Assembly (NCBI RefSeq): GCF_012935325.2
Contig: NZ_JABBYG020000002.1
Coordinates: forward strand, 310,001-374,000
DNA length: 64,000 nucleotides
Source: Paenibacillus sp. PL91
Lineage (GTDB): Bacteria > Bacillota > Bacilli > Paenibacillales > Paenibacillaceae
Direction of reading: 5' to 3'
Below, one piece after another: positions 51,446 through 61,464 of the stretch. Position 1 is the stretch's first letter. Every line of letters begins with the position of its first letter. The position numbers were made by a program, and so were the translations under genes. Under the pieces are notes generated by a model. It saw only the letters and a list, made by a program, of their open reading frames with translations, made no database searches and was not told the origin of the DNA.

Positions 51446-52444
51446 TTATTTTTGATTTCGCTCAAGCAGCATATCTGTAATTTCCTCAGCTTGTGCTAGC
51501 ACCGAGACCGGATCAAAATACCAGTAGCGATCAGCTGCAAGCTCGTATACATGGTTATTTTTTACCGCGGGGGTCGCCTTCCAAATTTCACTGTCCTTGA
51601 ATTGATCCGTGCCATCCTCTGAAAACAAAAGAACATGATCAGCAGCATAATCCGGCAGCACCTCAAGTGTAAGCTCCTTCCACTGCGTTTTCATTAGCTC
51701 TTTCTTTATAATGTCAGACGGAGTCAGCTTTAAAGCGCCATAAATAGCTTGACCCCCTCTTCCGAAATTGTCTCCAAACGTATAAAACACTTTAGATGCC
51801 GCCTCGATAATCGAGAATGTTTCCGTTGGAGCAATGACCCCTTCGAGCTTACTGCGCAGCTGAGCGATTTTCTTATCATATTCGCCGAGCCATTGCTCAG
51901 CCGTCTCTTGCTTATTTAGCAGCTCACCGATTCCTCTTACTTCAGCATGCACGCCTTTAAACGTAGCATTCGTTCCAAACGGAATGTTGACAGTCGGCGC
52001 AATTTTCGCAAGCTGCTCGTATGTATTCGAATCCTCGGTCGCCGTAATAATGAGATCAGGCTCAAGCGCTGTTATTTTTTCCAGATTGACTGCGCTTCTA
52101 TCTCCGATGCTTTCGATTCTCTGAGCTTGATCCTTCGTGTAGGGATTATCAATATAATATTGATCGGCGCCTACCGGCTTAACACCTAAAGCAAGCATCG
52201 TTTGCAAATACTGGTCAGCGACTATTCTTTTGGGATTGACCGGAATCTCGATATCGCCATGGATCGTATTGTAGAGACGAGTTTTCTTCTCCTCTGCAGC
52301 TGGCGCTTCAGTACTCACGCTTTCCAGTGTCGCTTCACTTTCTGCTTTGTTCAGCTTGCTATCGGCCCCGCCGCAAGCCGTTATCAAAATAATAAATACG
52401 AGCAAAACAGATCCTATCCACATACCTTTGTTCCATCTCAACAT
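51446..52444 (-). CDS. iron-siderophore ABC transporter substrate-binding lipoprotein
   Basis: 332 aa. Signal peptide with lipobox ITAC (Cys about 24), Ser/Glu linker, then the class III periplasmic-binding fold of siderophore uptake: IPVNPKRIVADQYLQTMLALG, LEKITALEPDLIITATED and FYTFGDNFGRGG. Similar to FeuA/YfiY type. No permease or ATPase gene lies beside it, so it must share a transporter encoded elsewhere. A Fur-like box is 38 bases upstream. Confidence 0.88.
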   Translation of the reverse strand: MLRWNKGMWIGSVLLVFIILITACGGADSKLNKAESEATLESVSTEAPAAEEKKTRLYNTIHGDIEIPVNPKRIVADQYLQTMLALGVKPVGADQYYIDNPYTKDQAQRIESIGDRSAVNLEKITALEPDLIITATEDSNTYEQLAKIAPTVNIPFGTNATFKGVHAEVRGIGELLNKQETAEQWLGEYDKKIAQLRSKLEGVIAPTETFSIIEAASKVFYTFGDNFGRGGQAIYGALKLTPSDIIKKELMKTQWKELTLEVLPDYAADHVLLFSEDGTDQFKDSEIWKATPAVKNNHVYELAADRYWYFDPVSVLAQAEEITDMLLERNQK

Positions 52445-52481
52445 TCTTTTGTTCCTCTTTCCTTCAGTTATTTAATACGAA

Positions 52482-52496
52482 TGATAATCATTCTCA
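52482..52496 (-). promoter_or_regulatory. Fur box before the siderophore-binding gene
   Basis: TGATAATCATTCTCA matches TGATAATNATTATCA at 14 of 15 positions, within the palindrome GAATGATAATCATTC. Confidence 0.75.
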
Positions 52497-52566
52497 AAAA
52501 TAACTTTACCAACAGAGCGCCTCAAACGTCCATGCCTTAATGTGATGCAGCTTGCGAATTTGCTTT

Positions 52567-53997
52567 TCATGTTCTGGTCAGCAAGGTTACGATATCGAGT
52601 AGCTGCTTTTGAGTAGAAGCCGGATCAAAGCCATAAAAGGATTCTCCGTCAATGGAATAGGCCTGTTTATTTTTGACGGCCTCGATACGATTCCAGCTTT
52701 CTGTATTCATAGCGGCAAGTACCTTCGCTCGTTCATCCACACATGGCGGCAGTGCAAAAAACAAATGATCGGCGGCGTATGTAGGAACGGACTCAATCGA
52801 CATCTCAACATAGCCAACTCTGCAGCTTCCGTCCTGCAGAAGACTTTGAGGCGGCGCGAACTGAAGTTGATCATACAGAACATGCGTGCCTCGTCCCCAC
52901 CTTTCGCCAAAAACATAACACTTGTCCATGCCAAGCTCCACAACAACGGCTGTTCCGCGAGTGCCCATCTTTTGATCCAATTTCCGATTTGCTTGCTCAA
53001 TTAATCCCTCGAGCCGATTCAAACATTCGCTTGCTTCGCCACCTTTGCCTACGACATCTGCGATAAAACGAAACTGCTCATCCCAATCCATCTGCTCAAA
53101 CGGCAGGCTTATTAACGGTGCAATAGCGCGCAGCGCTGCGGTTTGTTCCTCACTTATCCTATAATCAAAAATCAGATCAGGCTTATACGGACTTATCGCA
53201 TCGCTTATACGAACTGGCACATTTCCAAACCATTGCTGTGGTTGTTCTTTCTCCACATTTCGAAAATGATTAGAAGCCCAGCCTGAGACGACCGCAATGC
53301 TTGGCATCACACCTAGAGCCAGTAGACTTGCCGAATAATTATAAGTCAAAGAAGCTATTTTCTTCGGACGTTTAATATAGAACATTGGTGCCGTACCAAC
53401 CACTTGCTTGAATTTCCTGCTCAAATAAAATCCGTCCTTGTAGCCGACATTCAGCGCGATATCAACTAAACCCGATTTAGAGCTTAACAGCTCCTCCTGG
53501 GCCGCTCGAATGCGTAATTCCGTCAGGTACGCTTTGAATGTTTTGCCCGTATGCCGCCGGAACTCTCTTGAGAAATGTTCGATGCTAACGCCCGAAAGAG
53601 CTGCGAGCTGCTTTCTCGTTATCGGATCTCGATAATTGTCTCTAATAAATTCAAGTGCGGAATCCAGCCAAGGCTGCGCTATTGGTTGCTTTTGTCGGCC
53701 ATGGCGCTCCGTTTTTGGATTGCTTGTTTCAGTTTTCTTGGACATTCGTCTAGGCCTATTCAGCATGTGGTCAGCTTCAGCAGCATTGATAACCACAGCC
53801 CTTCGCTGCGTCAACCATGCATCCTTGTCCAATCGCAGCTGTAACCTTACTTCATCCGCCTCTGCATCTGTGAGAACACCAAGATTCGAAATTAATCGAT
53901 GCTTCGGCTTTCCAAGCTCATCTCGATAAGATTCAACCACTTTATAGTAATAACAGCTAACGCCTTTACGTTTCACAGGCACTCGTTTTAAAAACAT
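52567..53997 (-). CDS. AraC regulator fused to siderophore-binding domain, with transposase-like N-terminus
   Basis: 476 aa, three parts. Residues about 1-55 (MFLKRVPVKRKGVSCYYYKV, ESYRDELGKPKHRLISNLG) resemble the N-terminus of IS1634-family transposases. Residues about 105-205 are an AraC DNA-binding domain (ITRKQLAALSGVSIEHFSRE and VDIALNVGYKDGFYLSRKFK). Residues about 215-476 are a FeuA-like binding domain, as in the Bacillus Btr activator of siderophore uptake. It should sense a ferric siderophore in the cytoplasm and activate the adjacent lipoprotein gene. ATG 53997 chosen; GTG 54000 or 54009 is possible. A Fur-like box precedes it. Confidence 0.85.
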   Translation of the reverse strand: MFLKRVPVKRKGVSCYYYKVVESYRDELGKPKHRLISNLGVLTDAEADEVRLQLRLDKDAWLTQRRAVVINAAEADHMLNRPRRMSKKTETSNPKTERHGRQKQPIAQPWLDSALEFIRDNYRDPITRKQLAALSGVSIEHFSREFRRHTGKTFKAYLTELRIRAAQEELLSSKSGLVDIALNVGYKDGFYLSRKFKQVVGTAPMFYIKRPKKIASLTYNYSASLLALGVMPSIAVVSGWASNHFRNVEKEQPQQWFGNVPVRISDAISPYKPDLIFDYRISEEQTAALRAIAPLISLPFEQMDWDEQFRFIADVVGKGGEASECLNRLEGLIEQANRKLDQKMGTRGTAVVVELGMDKCYVFGERWGRGTHVLYDQLQFAPPQSLLQDGSCRVGYVEMSIESVPTYAADHLFFALPPCVDERAKVLAAMNTESWNRIEAVKNKQAYSIDGESFYGFDPASTQKQLLDIVTLLTRT

Positions 53998-54048
53998 CAC
54001 AAACCACACCCTCTTTTTATAGGACTACAAACGAAATGATTATTTAAG

Positions 54049-54063
54049 TGATAATCGTTCTCA
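54049..54063 (-). promoter_or_regulatory. Fur-like box before the AraC fusion gene
   Basis: TGATAATCGTTCTCA matches the 15-base Fur core at 13 positions, 52 bases before the start codon. Weaker than the site at 52482. Confidence 0.55.
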
Positions 54064-54130
54064 TTATACCCAATAGGGTATCCATTTGAAATAGAAAATT
54101 GTTTTTATCCTTTTGAGCTGCCTTCGTGCA

Positions 54131-54164
54131 AAAAAAAAGAGCACCTACTATGCAGTAGGCACTC
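54131..54164 (-). terminator. terminator after rpoZ
   Basis: GAGTGCCTACTGC/GTAGGTGCTC hairpin followed by nine T on the minus strand. It separates the core gmk-rpoZ operon from the inserted iron genes. Confidence 0.9.
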
Positions 54165-54188
54165 CGTTCCTTGTTAGCGAATATTGTA

Positions 54189-54398
54189 TTAATCCTCTTT
54201 AGTTGCGAGGTTTTCTACTTGGAGAATGTCGCCGTAAATTTCTTCCAGCGCAACACCTACATACTTGCGGGAGCGTGGATTTTTAAGCTCCGACTTGTCT
54301 CCGTTGCGGAGCATGCGAGCGCGTCTGGAAGCCGCTACAACAAGCGTGTATTTACTGTCAACTTTTTTCACCATTTCATCAATGGACGGATATAACAT
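54189..54398 (-). CDS. rpoZ: RNA polymerase omega subunit
   Basis: 69 aa. MLYPSIDEMVKKVDSKYTLV, the conserved AASRRARML helix, and NPRSRKYVGVALEEI. Helps assemble RNA polymerase. GAGGAGAATGAACG before the ATG; 16 bases after gmk. Confidence 0.96.
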   Translation of the reverse strand: MLYPSIDEMVKKVDSKYTLVVAASRRARMLRNGDKSELKNPRSRKYVGVALEEIYGDILQVENLATKED

Positions 54399-54414
54399 CG
54401 TTCATTCTCCTCAC

Positions 54415-55032
54415 TCATGCTTTCTCAATTGCGGCAACCATACCCGAAACGTAAGGCAAATATCTTTCTCTGCGGCAGTGCTCAGCAATCATGATGCTGC
54501 GAATACGATCGCAAGCAGCATCTATCTCATCATTCAATACCGCATAGTCGTAGTGGCCGAGCAAATTCATTTCTTCTACCGCTACAGACATACGATTATT
54601 GATCGTATCCAAGGTTTCTGTGCCACGGCCGGTAATTCGTTGCTTCAGCTCATCCAAGGATGGAGGCAAAAGAAATACGAAAATGCCTTCGGGAAACTTT
54701 TGTTTCACCTTCAGCGCACCCTGCACTTCAATCTCCAATATAACATCCTTGCCGCTTGCTAAAGTACGTTCCACGAAATCACGAGGTGTTCCGTAGTAAT
54801 TACCAACATATTCAGCATGCTCCAAAAGTGCGTCTCGCGCAATCATATCCTGGAACTGCTCTCTGCTTTTGAAAAAATAGTTAACGCCCTCTACTTCACC
54901 CTGACGCGGCAGCCTTGTCGTTGCCGACACCGAATACACCAGCTCAGGAACCTTTTTACGAAGAACGGAGCAAACCGTCCCTTTGCCAACCCCTGAAGGG
55001 CCGGACAATACAATTAGCAATCCCTTATCCAT
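54415..55032 (-). CDS. gmk: guanylate kinase
   Basis: 205 aa. Phosphorylates GMP to GDP. Walker [12 protein letters not shown], guanine-binding region [36 protein letters not shown] before ATG 55032; the longer ORF (55089) would overlap remA. Follows remA by 13 bases. Confidence 0.97.
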   Translation of the reverse strand: MDKGLLIVLSGPSGVGKGTVCSVLRKKVPELVYSVSATTRLPRQGEVEGVNYFFKSREQFQDMIARDALLEHAEYVGNYYGTPRDFVERTLASGKDVILEIEVQGALKVKQKFPEGIFVFLLPPSLDELKQRITGRGTETLDTINNRMSVAVEEMNLLGHYDYAVLNDEIDAACDRIRSIMIAEHCRRERYLPYVSGMVAAIEKA

Positions 55033-55045
55033 ATTACTCCCCGTA

Positions 55046-55306
55046 CTATTCGTCGTTATCGTCGTCCTTAGTGGATAATCGGTGCGCAACCGTCTCAGGC
55101 TGAACAGCCGATAATATCACATGATCGCTATCTGTAATAATAACAGCTCGCGTGCGGCGTCCATATGTTGCATCAATAAGCATGTGCCTATCGCGTGCCT
55201 CTTGAATGATTCTCTTAATCGGAGCCGATTCCGGGCTTACGATTGAAATAATGCGGTTTGCTGATACAATATTACCGAATCCGATATTAATAAGTTTAAT
55301 AGCCAA
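55046..55306 (-). CDS. remA: extracellular matrix regulator RemA (DUF370)
   Basis: 86 aa. [20 protein letters not shown], then [20 protein letters not shown] and [17 protein letters not shown]-binding activator of biofilm matrix and osmoprotection genes in Bacillus. TTG start with GGAGGAACCAGG ahead. First gene of the remA-gmk-rpoZ run. The tail is acidic (STKDDDNDE). Confidence 0.96.
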   Translation of the reverse strand: MAIKLINIGFGNIVSANRIISIVSPESAPIKRIIQEARDRHMLIDATYGRRTRAVIITDSDHVILSAVQPETVAHRLSTKDDDNDE

Positions 55307-55646
55307 GCCTGGTTCCTCCTCCGCCTACGGCCTTCCCTGTGCATCTGCCTGCAAATGTTCAAATACTCGTTTATATTTTATAAATGTGAATACGACAAGT
55401 TTGCGTTCTTGCCAAAAACCGACAGAACTACTGCACTATTGTTGACGAAAAAAGTGCCGGACATACGTCCCGATGCACGCTAAAGCATATGCCGAAGCCG
55501 CTGATCGGCAGCCTGTCCTTGCCATGCTGTGTAAGCGTGGCAACAGTATCCATGCTTTATTTTAATTGATTTTTTACAAACGAACAAGCGAAAATGCGAA
55601 AACAAGCAAAAAAGCTTGATTTTCGCATTCTTTTCCGCTTATTTGG
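55307..55646. other. 340-bp intergenic region between yitJ and remA
   Basis: No gene is seen. It should hold the remA promoter, and it contains the yitJ terminator at its right end. Bacillus subtilis has yloC upstream of remA; it is absent here. Confidence 0.5.
55593..55629 (-). terminator. terminator of yitJ
   Basis: Long stem AATGCGAAAATCAAGC against GCTTGTTTTCGCATT with one bulge and a six-T loop, just after the stop; minus-strand tail TTCGCTTG. Confidence 0.65.
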
Positions 55647-57518
55647 CTACATACGCTCTGTCTTCTTCCACACGTATTCCGTGAGCTGAACGCCCATATC
55701 ATAGAACATAAACGGCGTAATTAAATATATTCCTTTAAAATGAGGCAATGCCGCGTCGAGAAGCTCCTTCGCGATTTGCACGCCTTCCGCTCGACCCGCT
55801 TCGCCTTCGAGACCCGACATCCGCTGACGAACCTCATCGGAGAGCTGTATGCCCGGCACCTCGTTATGCAAATATTCAGCATTTCGTCCACTAGCCAACG
55901 GCATGATGCCAATAAATACAGGTACCGATAAATGCTTCGTCGATTCTGCGATCCGCTCAATCAAGACCGAATCATAAACAGGCTGGGTCATGATATAGTC
56001 CGCGCCTGACGTGATTTTGCGCTCAAGACGCTGAACAGCCTTATCCAAATGCTTGACGTTCGGATTAAATGCCGCGCCTACTACGAATTTCGCCTTTTGC
56101 TTGAGCGGTTTGCCCGAGAATGCCGTTCCGTCGTTCAACTGCTTGATCATCCGAATCATTTCGAACGAGGTAAGATCGTAAACCGAGCTTGAATCCGGCA
56201 GGTCGCCGAACCGGGCAGGATCTCCCGTTACAGCCAGCACGTGATCAATATCGAGCGCATCCAGTCCCATCATATGAGACTGCGTCCCGATCAGGTTGCG
56301 GTCGCGGCAAGCGATATGGACAAGCGGACGAATGCCTACTTTCTCCTGCACCAGCGCCGCAAGCGCAATGTTGCTCATACGCGTAACCGCTAGCGAGTTG
56401 TCAGCCATCGTAACCGCATCCGCCTTCGCTTCCTTCAGCGCTGCCGCGCCATCCATAAACTTGCGAATATCCAAATCACGAGGCGGATCAAGCTCAACGA
56501 TGACCGTATGCCGCTTCCTTACTAGATCAACGATTGATGGCTCCTGCACCGCAGCCTTCTGTGGTGCCGTTTCCGCTTCTGCCTGCTTCTCAACAGGCTT
56601 AACGACAATTTTCTCCATTACAGCCGTTGGTGAAGCTTGTCCGAGCTTAGGAATATAACCGTCAAGCGCTGCCGCTATTGCCTTGATATGCTCAGGCGTC
56701 GTTCCGCAGCAGCCGCCGATCAGGCGCGCGCCGCGATCAGCGAAGCGCTGGGCTGACTCTGCAAAGTATTCAGGGCCTGCGCTGTACGCATATTTGCCAT
56801 CAATATAATCCGGTATGCCCGCGTTCGGATATACCGATAATGGCAAGCCTACCGGTCCTGCTATCGAATCAATCGCTCTCATAATTCCGTTAGGGCCGCT
56901 ACGGCAATTGAAGCCAACTACGTCAGCACCAGCTTCCTGAAGCTGATTAAATGCCCCCAACATCCCATTGCCATCCTGCGTGCGGCCAACATCCTCGACC
57001 GCAAACTGGCAAATGACAGGTACGTTGGATGCCGCCCTCGCAATGCGAAGCGCAAGCAGCATCTCATCAAGATCGTAGAACGTTTCGAGCAGGAGTCCGT
57101 CCACGCCCTCTTCAAGCAGAGCATGCATCTGGCGCTGGTAGGCTTCGATTACTTTTGCCGTTCGCAAATTTTTCAGCTTGCCGTCACGAATGGAGCCTAC
57201 CGCACCCACGACATAAGCGTCATCGCCGATGGCTGCACGGGCAACGCGCACGCCTGCACGGTTAATCGCATCCATATCGCCCTCCAAGCCATATTTAGAG
57301 AGCTTCTCCAAATTTGCTGAGAACGTATTTGTCTCAATAACACGCGCACCTGCCTCGTAATAGCGGCGATGAATGTTCTCGATGACATCGGGACGAAGCG
57401 TATTAAATTCTTCGTAAGAAACGCCGACAGGGAACCCCATCTGATAAAGATAGGTTCCCATCGCGCCGTCCCCGGTCAAGATACGCTGCTGGAGCGCTTC
57501 CCTCAAATCCGGTTTCAT
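55647..57518 (-). CDS. yitJ: bifunctional homocysteine S-methyltransferase / methylenetetrahydrofolate reductase (YitJ)
   Basis: 623 aa. Residues about 1-290 are a Zn-dependent homocysteine methyltransferase (TGDGAMGTYLYQMG, ETNTFSANLEKL, metal-ligand GGCCGTTPEHI). Residues about 335-620 are the MTHFR barrel (VIVELDPPRDLDIRKF, NPNVKHLDKAVQRLERK, GADYIMTQPVYD). No cobalamin domain, so it is not a B12 methionine synthase. ATG 57518 chosen; 57527 and 57536 are in frame. 30 bases after dapF. Confidence 0.93.
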   Translation of the reverse strand: MKPDLREALQQRILTGDGAMGTYLYQMGFPVGVSYEEFNTLRPDVIENIHRRYYEAGARVIETNTFSANLEKLSKYGLEGDMDAINRAGVRVARAAIGDDAYVVGAVGSIRDGKLKNLRTAKVIEAYQRQMHALLEEGVDGLLLETFYDLDEMLLALRIARAASNVPVICQFAVEDVGRTQDGNGMLGAFNQLQEAGADVVGFNCRSGPNGIMRAIDSIAGPVGLPLSVYPNAGIPDYIDGKYAYSAGPEYFAESAQRFADRGARLIGGCCGTTPEHIKAIAAALDGYIPKLGQASPTAVMEKIVVKPVEKQAEAETAPQKAAVQEPSIVDLVRKRHTVIVELDPPRDLDIRKFMDGAAALKEAKADAVTMADNSLAVTRMSNIALAALVQEKVGIRPLVHIACRDRNLIGTQSHMMGLDALDIDHVLAVTGDPARFGDLPDSSSVYDLTSFEMIRMIKQLNDGTAFSGKPLKQKAKFVVGAAFNPNVKHLDKAVQRLERKITSGADYIMTQPVYDSVLIERIAESTKHLSVPVFIGIMPLASGRNAEYLHNEVPGIQLSDEVRQRMSGLEGEAGRAEGVQIAKELLDAALPHFKGIYLITPFMFYDMGVQLTEYVWKKTERM

Positions 57519-57548
57519 TATTTTCATACCACCCATCTGACGTTGCTC

Positions 57549-58379
57549 TTACAGTGAGCCGCGGAACGATACCGCAGCAGGACCAGTCATGTATACGTGA
57601 TTGTCGGACTCGTTCCATTCAATGAGAAGATCGCCGCCTTTAAGCGATACGGTAGCCGTCCGATCCGTTGCGCCGGTCAATACCGAAGCGACGACCGTTG
57701 CGCATGCGCCGGTACCGCAAGCAAGCGTTGGACCCGCGCCGCGCTCCCAGACGCGCATGTCGGTATGGGAACGGGAATTAACCGTTACGAATTCCACATT
57801 GATTTTGCGAGGAAACAATGGATGCGTCTCAAGCTTAGGTCCCCATGTGTTCAGATCAAAATGAACAGCATCGTCTACATAGATCACGCAGTGAGGGTTG
57901 CCCATCGATACAGCGGTGAAACGGAATTCACGTCCATCCACCTCAATCGGATGCTCAATGACACGCTCAGCATCGACGGTAGTCGGCACTTGAAGGCCAT
58001 TTAGAATAGGCTCTCCCATATCTACGCGGACCGATGACACTTCGCCCGCTTGAACGGTGAGCTGCACCTTTTGAGCGCCGGCGCCGAGCGTTTCGATCGT
58101 AATCTCTTCTTTATCGGTTAAGCCATTATCATAAACGTATTTAGCTACGCAGCGAATAGCGTTGCCGCACTGCTCTGCTTCAGAGCCATCGGAATTGATA
58201 ATCCGCATGCGGAAGTCCGCGACCTCCGAGGGCAAAATATAAACAAGCCCGTCTGCGCCGATTCCAAAAAACCGGTTGCAAAGACGGATGGCCAAATCCG
58301 CCACATTATCAGGGAGCTGCTGCTCGCCCGCAATGACGATAAAGTCATTTCCTAAACCGTTCATCTTCGTAAAATTCAT
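57549..58379 (-). CDS. dapF: diaminopimelate epimerase
   Basis: 276 aa. Interconverts LL- and meso-diaminopimelate for lysine and peptidoglycan. The two catalytic cysteines are in EQCGNAIRC (about residue 73) and in TLACGTGACA (about residue 217). Begins MNFTKMNGLGNDFIVI. AAGGAGAGGGC before the ATG. Confidence 0.97.
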   Translation of the reverse strand: MNFTKMNGLGNDFIVIAGEQQLPDNVADLAIRLCNRFFGIGADGLVYILPSEVADFRMRIINSDGSEAEQCGNAIRCVAKYVYDNGLTDKEEITIETLGAGAQKVQLTVQAGEVSSVRVDMGEPILNGLQVPTTVDAERVIEHPIEVDGREFRFTAVSMGNPHCVIYVDDAVHFDLNTWGPKLETHPLFPRKINVEFVTVNSRSHTDMRVWERGAGPTLACGTGACATVVASVLTGATDRTATVSLKGGDLLIEWNESDNHVYMTGPAAVSFRGSL

Positions 58380-58500
58380 CTGTTAGCCCTCTCCTTGCCG
58401 CATCTCTAGGTATAATAAAACTATGATTAATTCCTAATAGCATACCGCAAAGCAAGGAGAAAGGCTATTCATAATTTGTATCATCATTTGTATTTTTACG

Positions 58501-61284
58501 TTATCTTGCCGCGGTTTGCGGACCAATCGGCCATTTTGTTTTGTTGTTGTTTTTCTTCTTCGTGCCGAGCACGCTGCCAATTCCCATTAAGAATGTCGGA
58601 ATTCCAGCGGCTACAAAGACAAGGCACCATTCGCGGAAGTTAAGCGGAACGGTTTTGAAGATCGGCTGCAAGGCTTCGATATAGAGCACGCCGATCATAA
58701 GCAGCAGCGACGAGAGCACGGCGAGCACCAAATATTTATTTTGAAATGGATTGCGGTGAAAAATGGACCGAGAGCTCCTGCAGTCGAATACGTGAATGAG
58801 CTGTGCCATGACTAAAGTAGCGAATGCCACCGTCTGCGCCTTCATGAGCTGAGCGGCGCTGCTTGGCGCGTCATGCAGCGTAATCCAGAATGCTCCAAGC
58901 GTGCAAACCCCGATCAAAATGCCGCGGCTGATAATTTTCCAGCCGAGCCGGCGCGAGAAAATGCTCTCTTTGGCCGATCGCGGCTTCTGCTGCATCAAAT
59001 CCTTCTCCGCCTGATCCACGCCAAGCGCCATCGCCGGCAAACCATCCGTGACCAGGTTGACCCATAATATTTGAATCGGCACCAGCGGCAGCGGAAGCCC
59101 CGCCATCATCGCCAAAAACATAACGAGAATTTCTCCTACGTTCGATGCAAGCAAATAGCGAATGAACTTGCGGATATTTTCATAAATACCTCGTCCTTCT
59201 TCAATTGCGGCTACGATCGTCGAGAAGTTATCGTCGCTCAGGACGAGCGCTGAAGCTTCCTTCGACACATCCGTGCCAGTGATGCCCATCGCGATGCCGA
59301 TATCAGCCGCTTTTATCGCAGGAGCATCATTAACGCCATCGCCTGTCATGGCGACAACATGCCCTTGCCGCTGCAGCGCCTTGACGATCCGCAGTTTATG
59401 CTCTGGCGAGACGCGCGCATAAACGTAAATATTATCCACCAGCCGGTCAAGCTGCTCGTCGTCCATCGCTTCCAGCTGCCTGCCGCTCATGGCGATTCCG
59501 CCGCGCGGCATAATGCCGAGCTGTCCGGCTATCGCTTCCGCCGTCAATTGATGATCGCCAGTGATCATAACCGTCTTGATACCCGCGCGTCTGCACATTG
59601 CTATCGCTTCCTTCACCTCGCGGCGCGGCGGATCGATCATGCCGGTCAAGCCGACGAATACAAGCTGGCATTCCGCGTCGCTCTCCGTCTCGCATACATC
59701 GCCTGCGCGCAAATCGCGATAGGCAAGTCCCAGCACACGCAGGGCCGATTGCGCCATTAGCTCGCCCGCTTCCGCGCATTTGCGTTTTAACGTGGCTGTG
59801 AACGGCACAACCTTTCCTTCCCAAAGCACATACGAGCAATGATCCATGAGAAGATCTGGAGCGCCCTTCGTGCAAACGAGGCGTCCGCCCTGATGCGACA
59901 CGACGACCGACATCCGCTTCCGCTCCGAATCGAACGGAAATTCCTTCTCCCGCTTATAAAGCTGCTCCAGCGCCTTGGCGGATGAGCCTAGCTTGGCAGA
60001 CAGGACAGCTAGCGCACCCTCTGTCGGATCACCCTTAAGCACCCATTCCTCTTGCACATCCTTGCTTTTGCGTTTGCCCGTTTCCGCAGACTCAACCTTC
60101 ACGATCTGAGCGTTATTGCATAGGGCGCTAATTTGAAGGAGACGCTTTACGGATTGATCATGCTTAATATCGAGGGCATTGCCCGCTTCATAAATAGCGC
60201 CGGTCGGATCATAGCCCTCTCCGCTTACCTCAAGCTGTCTTCCGCCAATCCATACATGGGTAACGGTCATTTTGTTTTGCGTCAGCGTTCCCGTCTTGTC
60301 CGAACAAATAACCGATGCGCAGCCGAGCGTCTCAACAGAAGGAAGCTTGCGAACGATTGCTTTCCGCTTGATCATCCGCTGTACGCCAAGCGCTAGGGCG
60401 ATCGTCACGATAGCCGGCAGACCTTCCGGGATCGCTGCAACCGCCAAGCTTACGCCGGCTAGGAACATGCCATACGCAGGCTGGCCATGCAAAATACCTG
60501 CAACGACAACCATAATCGTCAGACCTACTGCGACGACGATCAATATTTTGCCAAGCTGCTCCAGACGGTGCTGCAGCGGCGTTTCCATCGATTCCGTCTG
60601 CTCGATTAGCCCTGCAATTTTGCCCATCTCCGTATCCATGCCCGTACGAATGACGACGGCTTTAGCCGTTCCACGCGTGATCATCGTACCCATGAACCCC
60701 ATGTTGCGCTGATCACCGAGCGGCAAATCTTCTTCTCCAATAGCAGCAGCATGCTTCCCGACAGGCACAGATTCCCCTGTCAGGGCCGATTCCTCGACAT
60801 AGCAGCTATTAGCCTCCAGCAGCCGAACGTCAGCCGGTATCCGGTCTCCGCTTTCCAAATAAATAAGGTCTCCGGCAACAAGCTCCTTAGCCGGAACTGT
60901 CATTAATTCCCCGCCTCGGATAACTTTAGCCGTTGGAGCTGACAATTCCTTGAGCGCCCGCAAGGAACGTTCCGCGCGAAATTCCTGAACGAAGCCTAGT
61001 ACTGCGTTAATGGCGATGATGGCCACAATCGTGATTGCGTCCAAATATTCGCCAAGCAAGCCAGAAATCAAAGTCGCTCCCATTAAGACGAGCACCATAA
61101 AATCTTTAAATTGATTAAGGAACAGCAATATCGGCGATACGCGCTTCCCCTCGCTCAATTCGTTCCGACCATGCTTCTCCAGCCGCTGAGCCGCTTCCGA
61201 CGTCGTCAGCCCTTGATCTGGGGAGCTGACTAACGCATCAACCAACTCATTTGTCCCCATTTGATGCCATTTCATTTGTTCCAT
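58501..61284 (-). CDS. calcium-transporting P-type ATPase (YloB-like)
   Basis: 927 aa P2A ATPase. Phosphorylation motif [17 protein letters not shown] actuator (LTGESVPV), PEGL in helix 4 ([18 protein letters not shown]), hinge [10 protein letters not shown]. Ten membrane helices. Related to YloB, the sporulation-linked Ca2+ pump of Bacillus. GGGAGGGAG before ATG 61284 decides the start. Divergent from rqcH across 180 bases. Confidence 0.93.
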   Translation of the reverse strand: MEQMKWHQMGTNELVDALVSSPDQGLTTSEAAQRLEKHGRNELSEGKRVSPILLFLNQFKDFMVLVLMGATLISGLLGEYLDAITIVAIIAINAVLGFVQEFRAERSLRALKELSAPTAKVIRGGELMTVPAKELVAGDLIYLESGDRIPADVRLLEANSCYVEESALTGESVPVGKHAAAIGEEDLPLGDQRNMGFMGTMITRGTAKAVVIRTGMDTEMGKIAGLIEQTESMETPLQHRLEQLGKILIVVAVGLTIMVVVAGILHGQPAYGMFLAGVSLAVAAIPEGLPAIVTIALALGVQRMIKRKAIVRKLPSVETLGCASVICSDKTGTLTQNKMTVTHVWIGGRQLEVSGEGYDPTGAIYEAGNALDIKHDQSVKRLLQISALCNNAQIVKVESAETGKRKSKDVQEEWVLKGDPTEGALAVLSAKLGSSAKALEQLYKREKEFPFDSERKRMSVVVSHQGGRLVCTKGAPDLLMDHCSYVLWEGKVVPFTATLKRKCAEAGELMAQSALRVLGLAYRDLRAGDVCETESDAECQLVFVGLTGMIDPPRREVKEAIAMCRRAGIKTVMITGDHQLTAEAIAGQLGIMPRGGIAMSGRQLEAMDDEQLDRLVDNIYVYARVSPEHKLRIVKALQRQGHVVAMTGDGVNDAPAIKAADIGIAMGITGTDVSKEASALVLSDDNFSTIVAAIEEGRGIYENIRKFIRYLLASNVGEILVMFLAMMAGLPLPLVPIQILWVNLVTDGLPAMALGVDQAEKDLMQQKPRSAKESIFSRRLGWKIISRGILIGVCTLGAFWITLHDAPSSAAQLMKAQTVAFATLVMAQLIHVFDCRSSRSIFHRNPFQNKYLVLAVLSSLLLMIGVLYIEALQPIFKTVPLNFREWCLVFVAAGIPTFLMGIGSVLGTKKKNNNKTKWPIGPQTAAR

Positions 61285-61464
61285 GGTATAACTCCCTCCC
61301 GTAATATGCCGAGCCAAGCAGCAACGACGCCGGCCCTTCGGACAGCCTTTATAGGGTAAATGTATTCGGACAGCCCATAAAATATCCCATCAAGGACTTA
61401 AGTTTTTGTCTCAACTATGGCATGATAGAGAAAGAAAGACCAAGGAAGCGAGGAACTACACACC

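Noticed and set aside
55647-57518. B12-dependent methionine synthase (MetH)
   Set aside because: The cobalamin and activation domains are missing; an MTHFR domain follows instead, as in YitJ.
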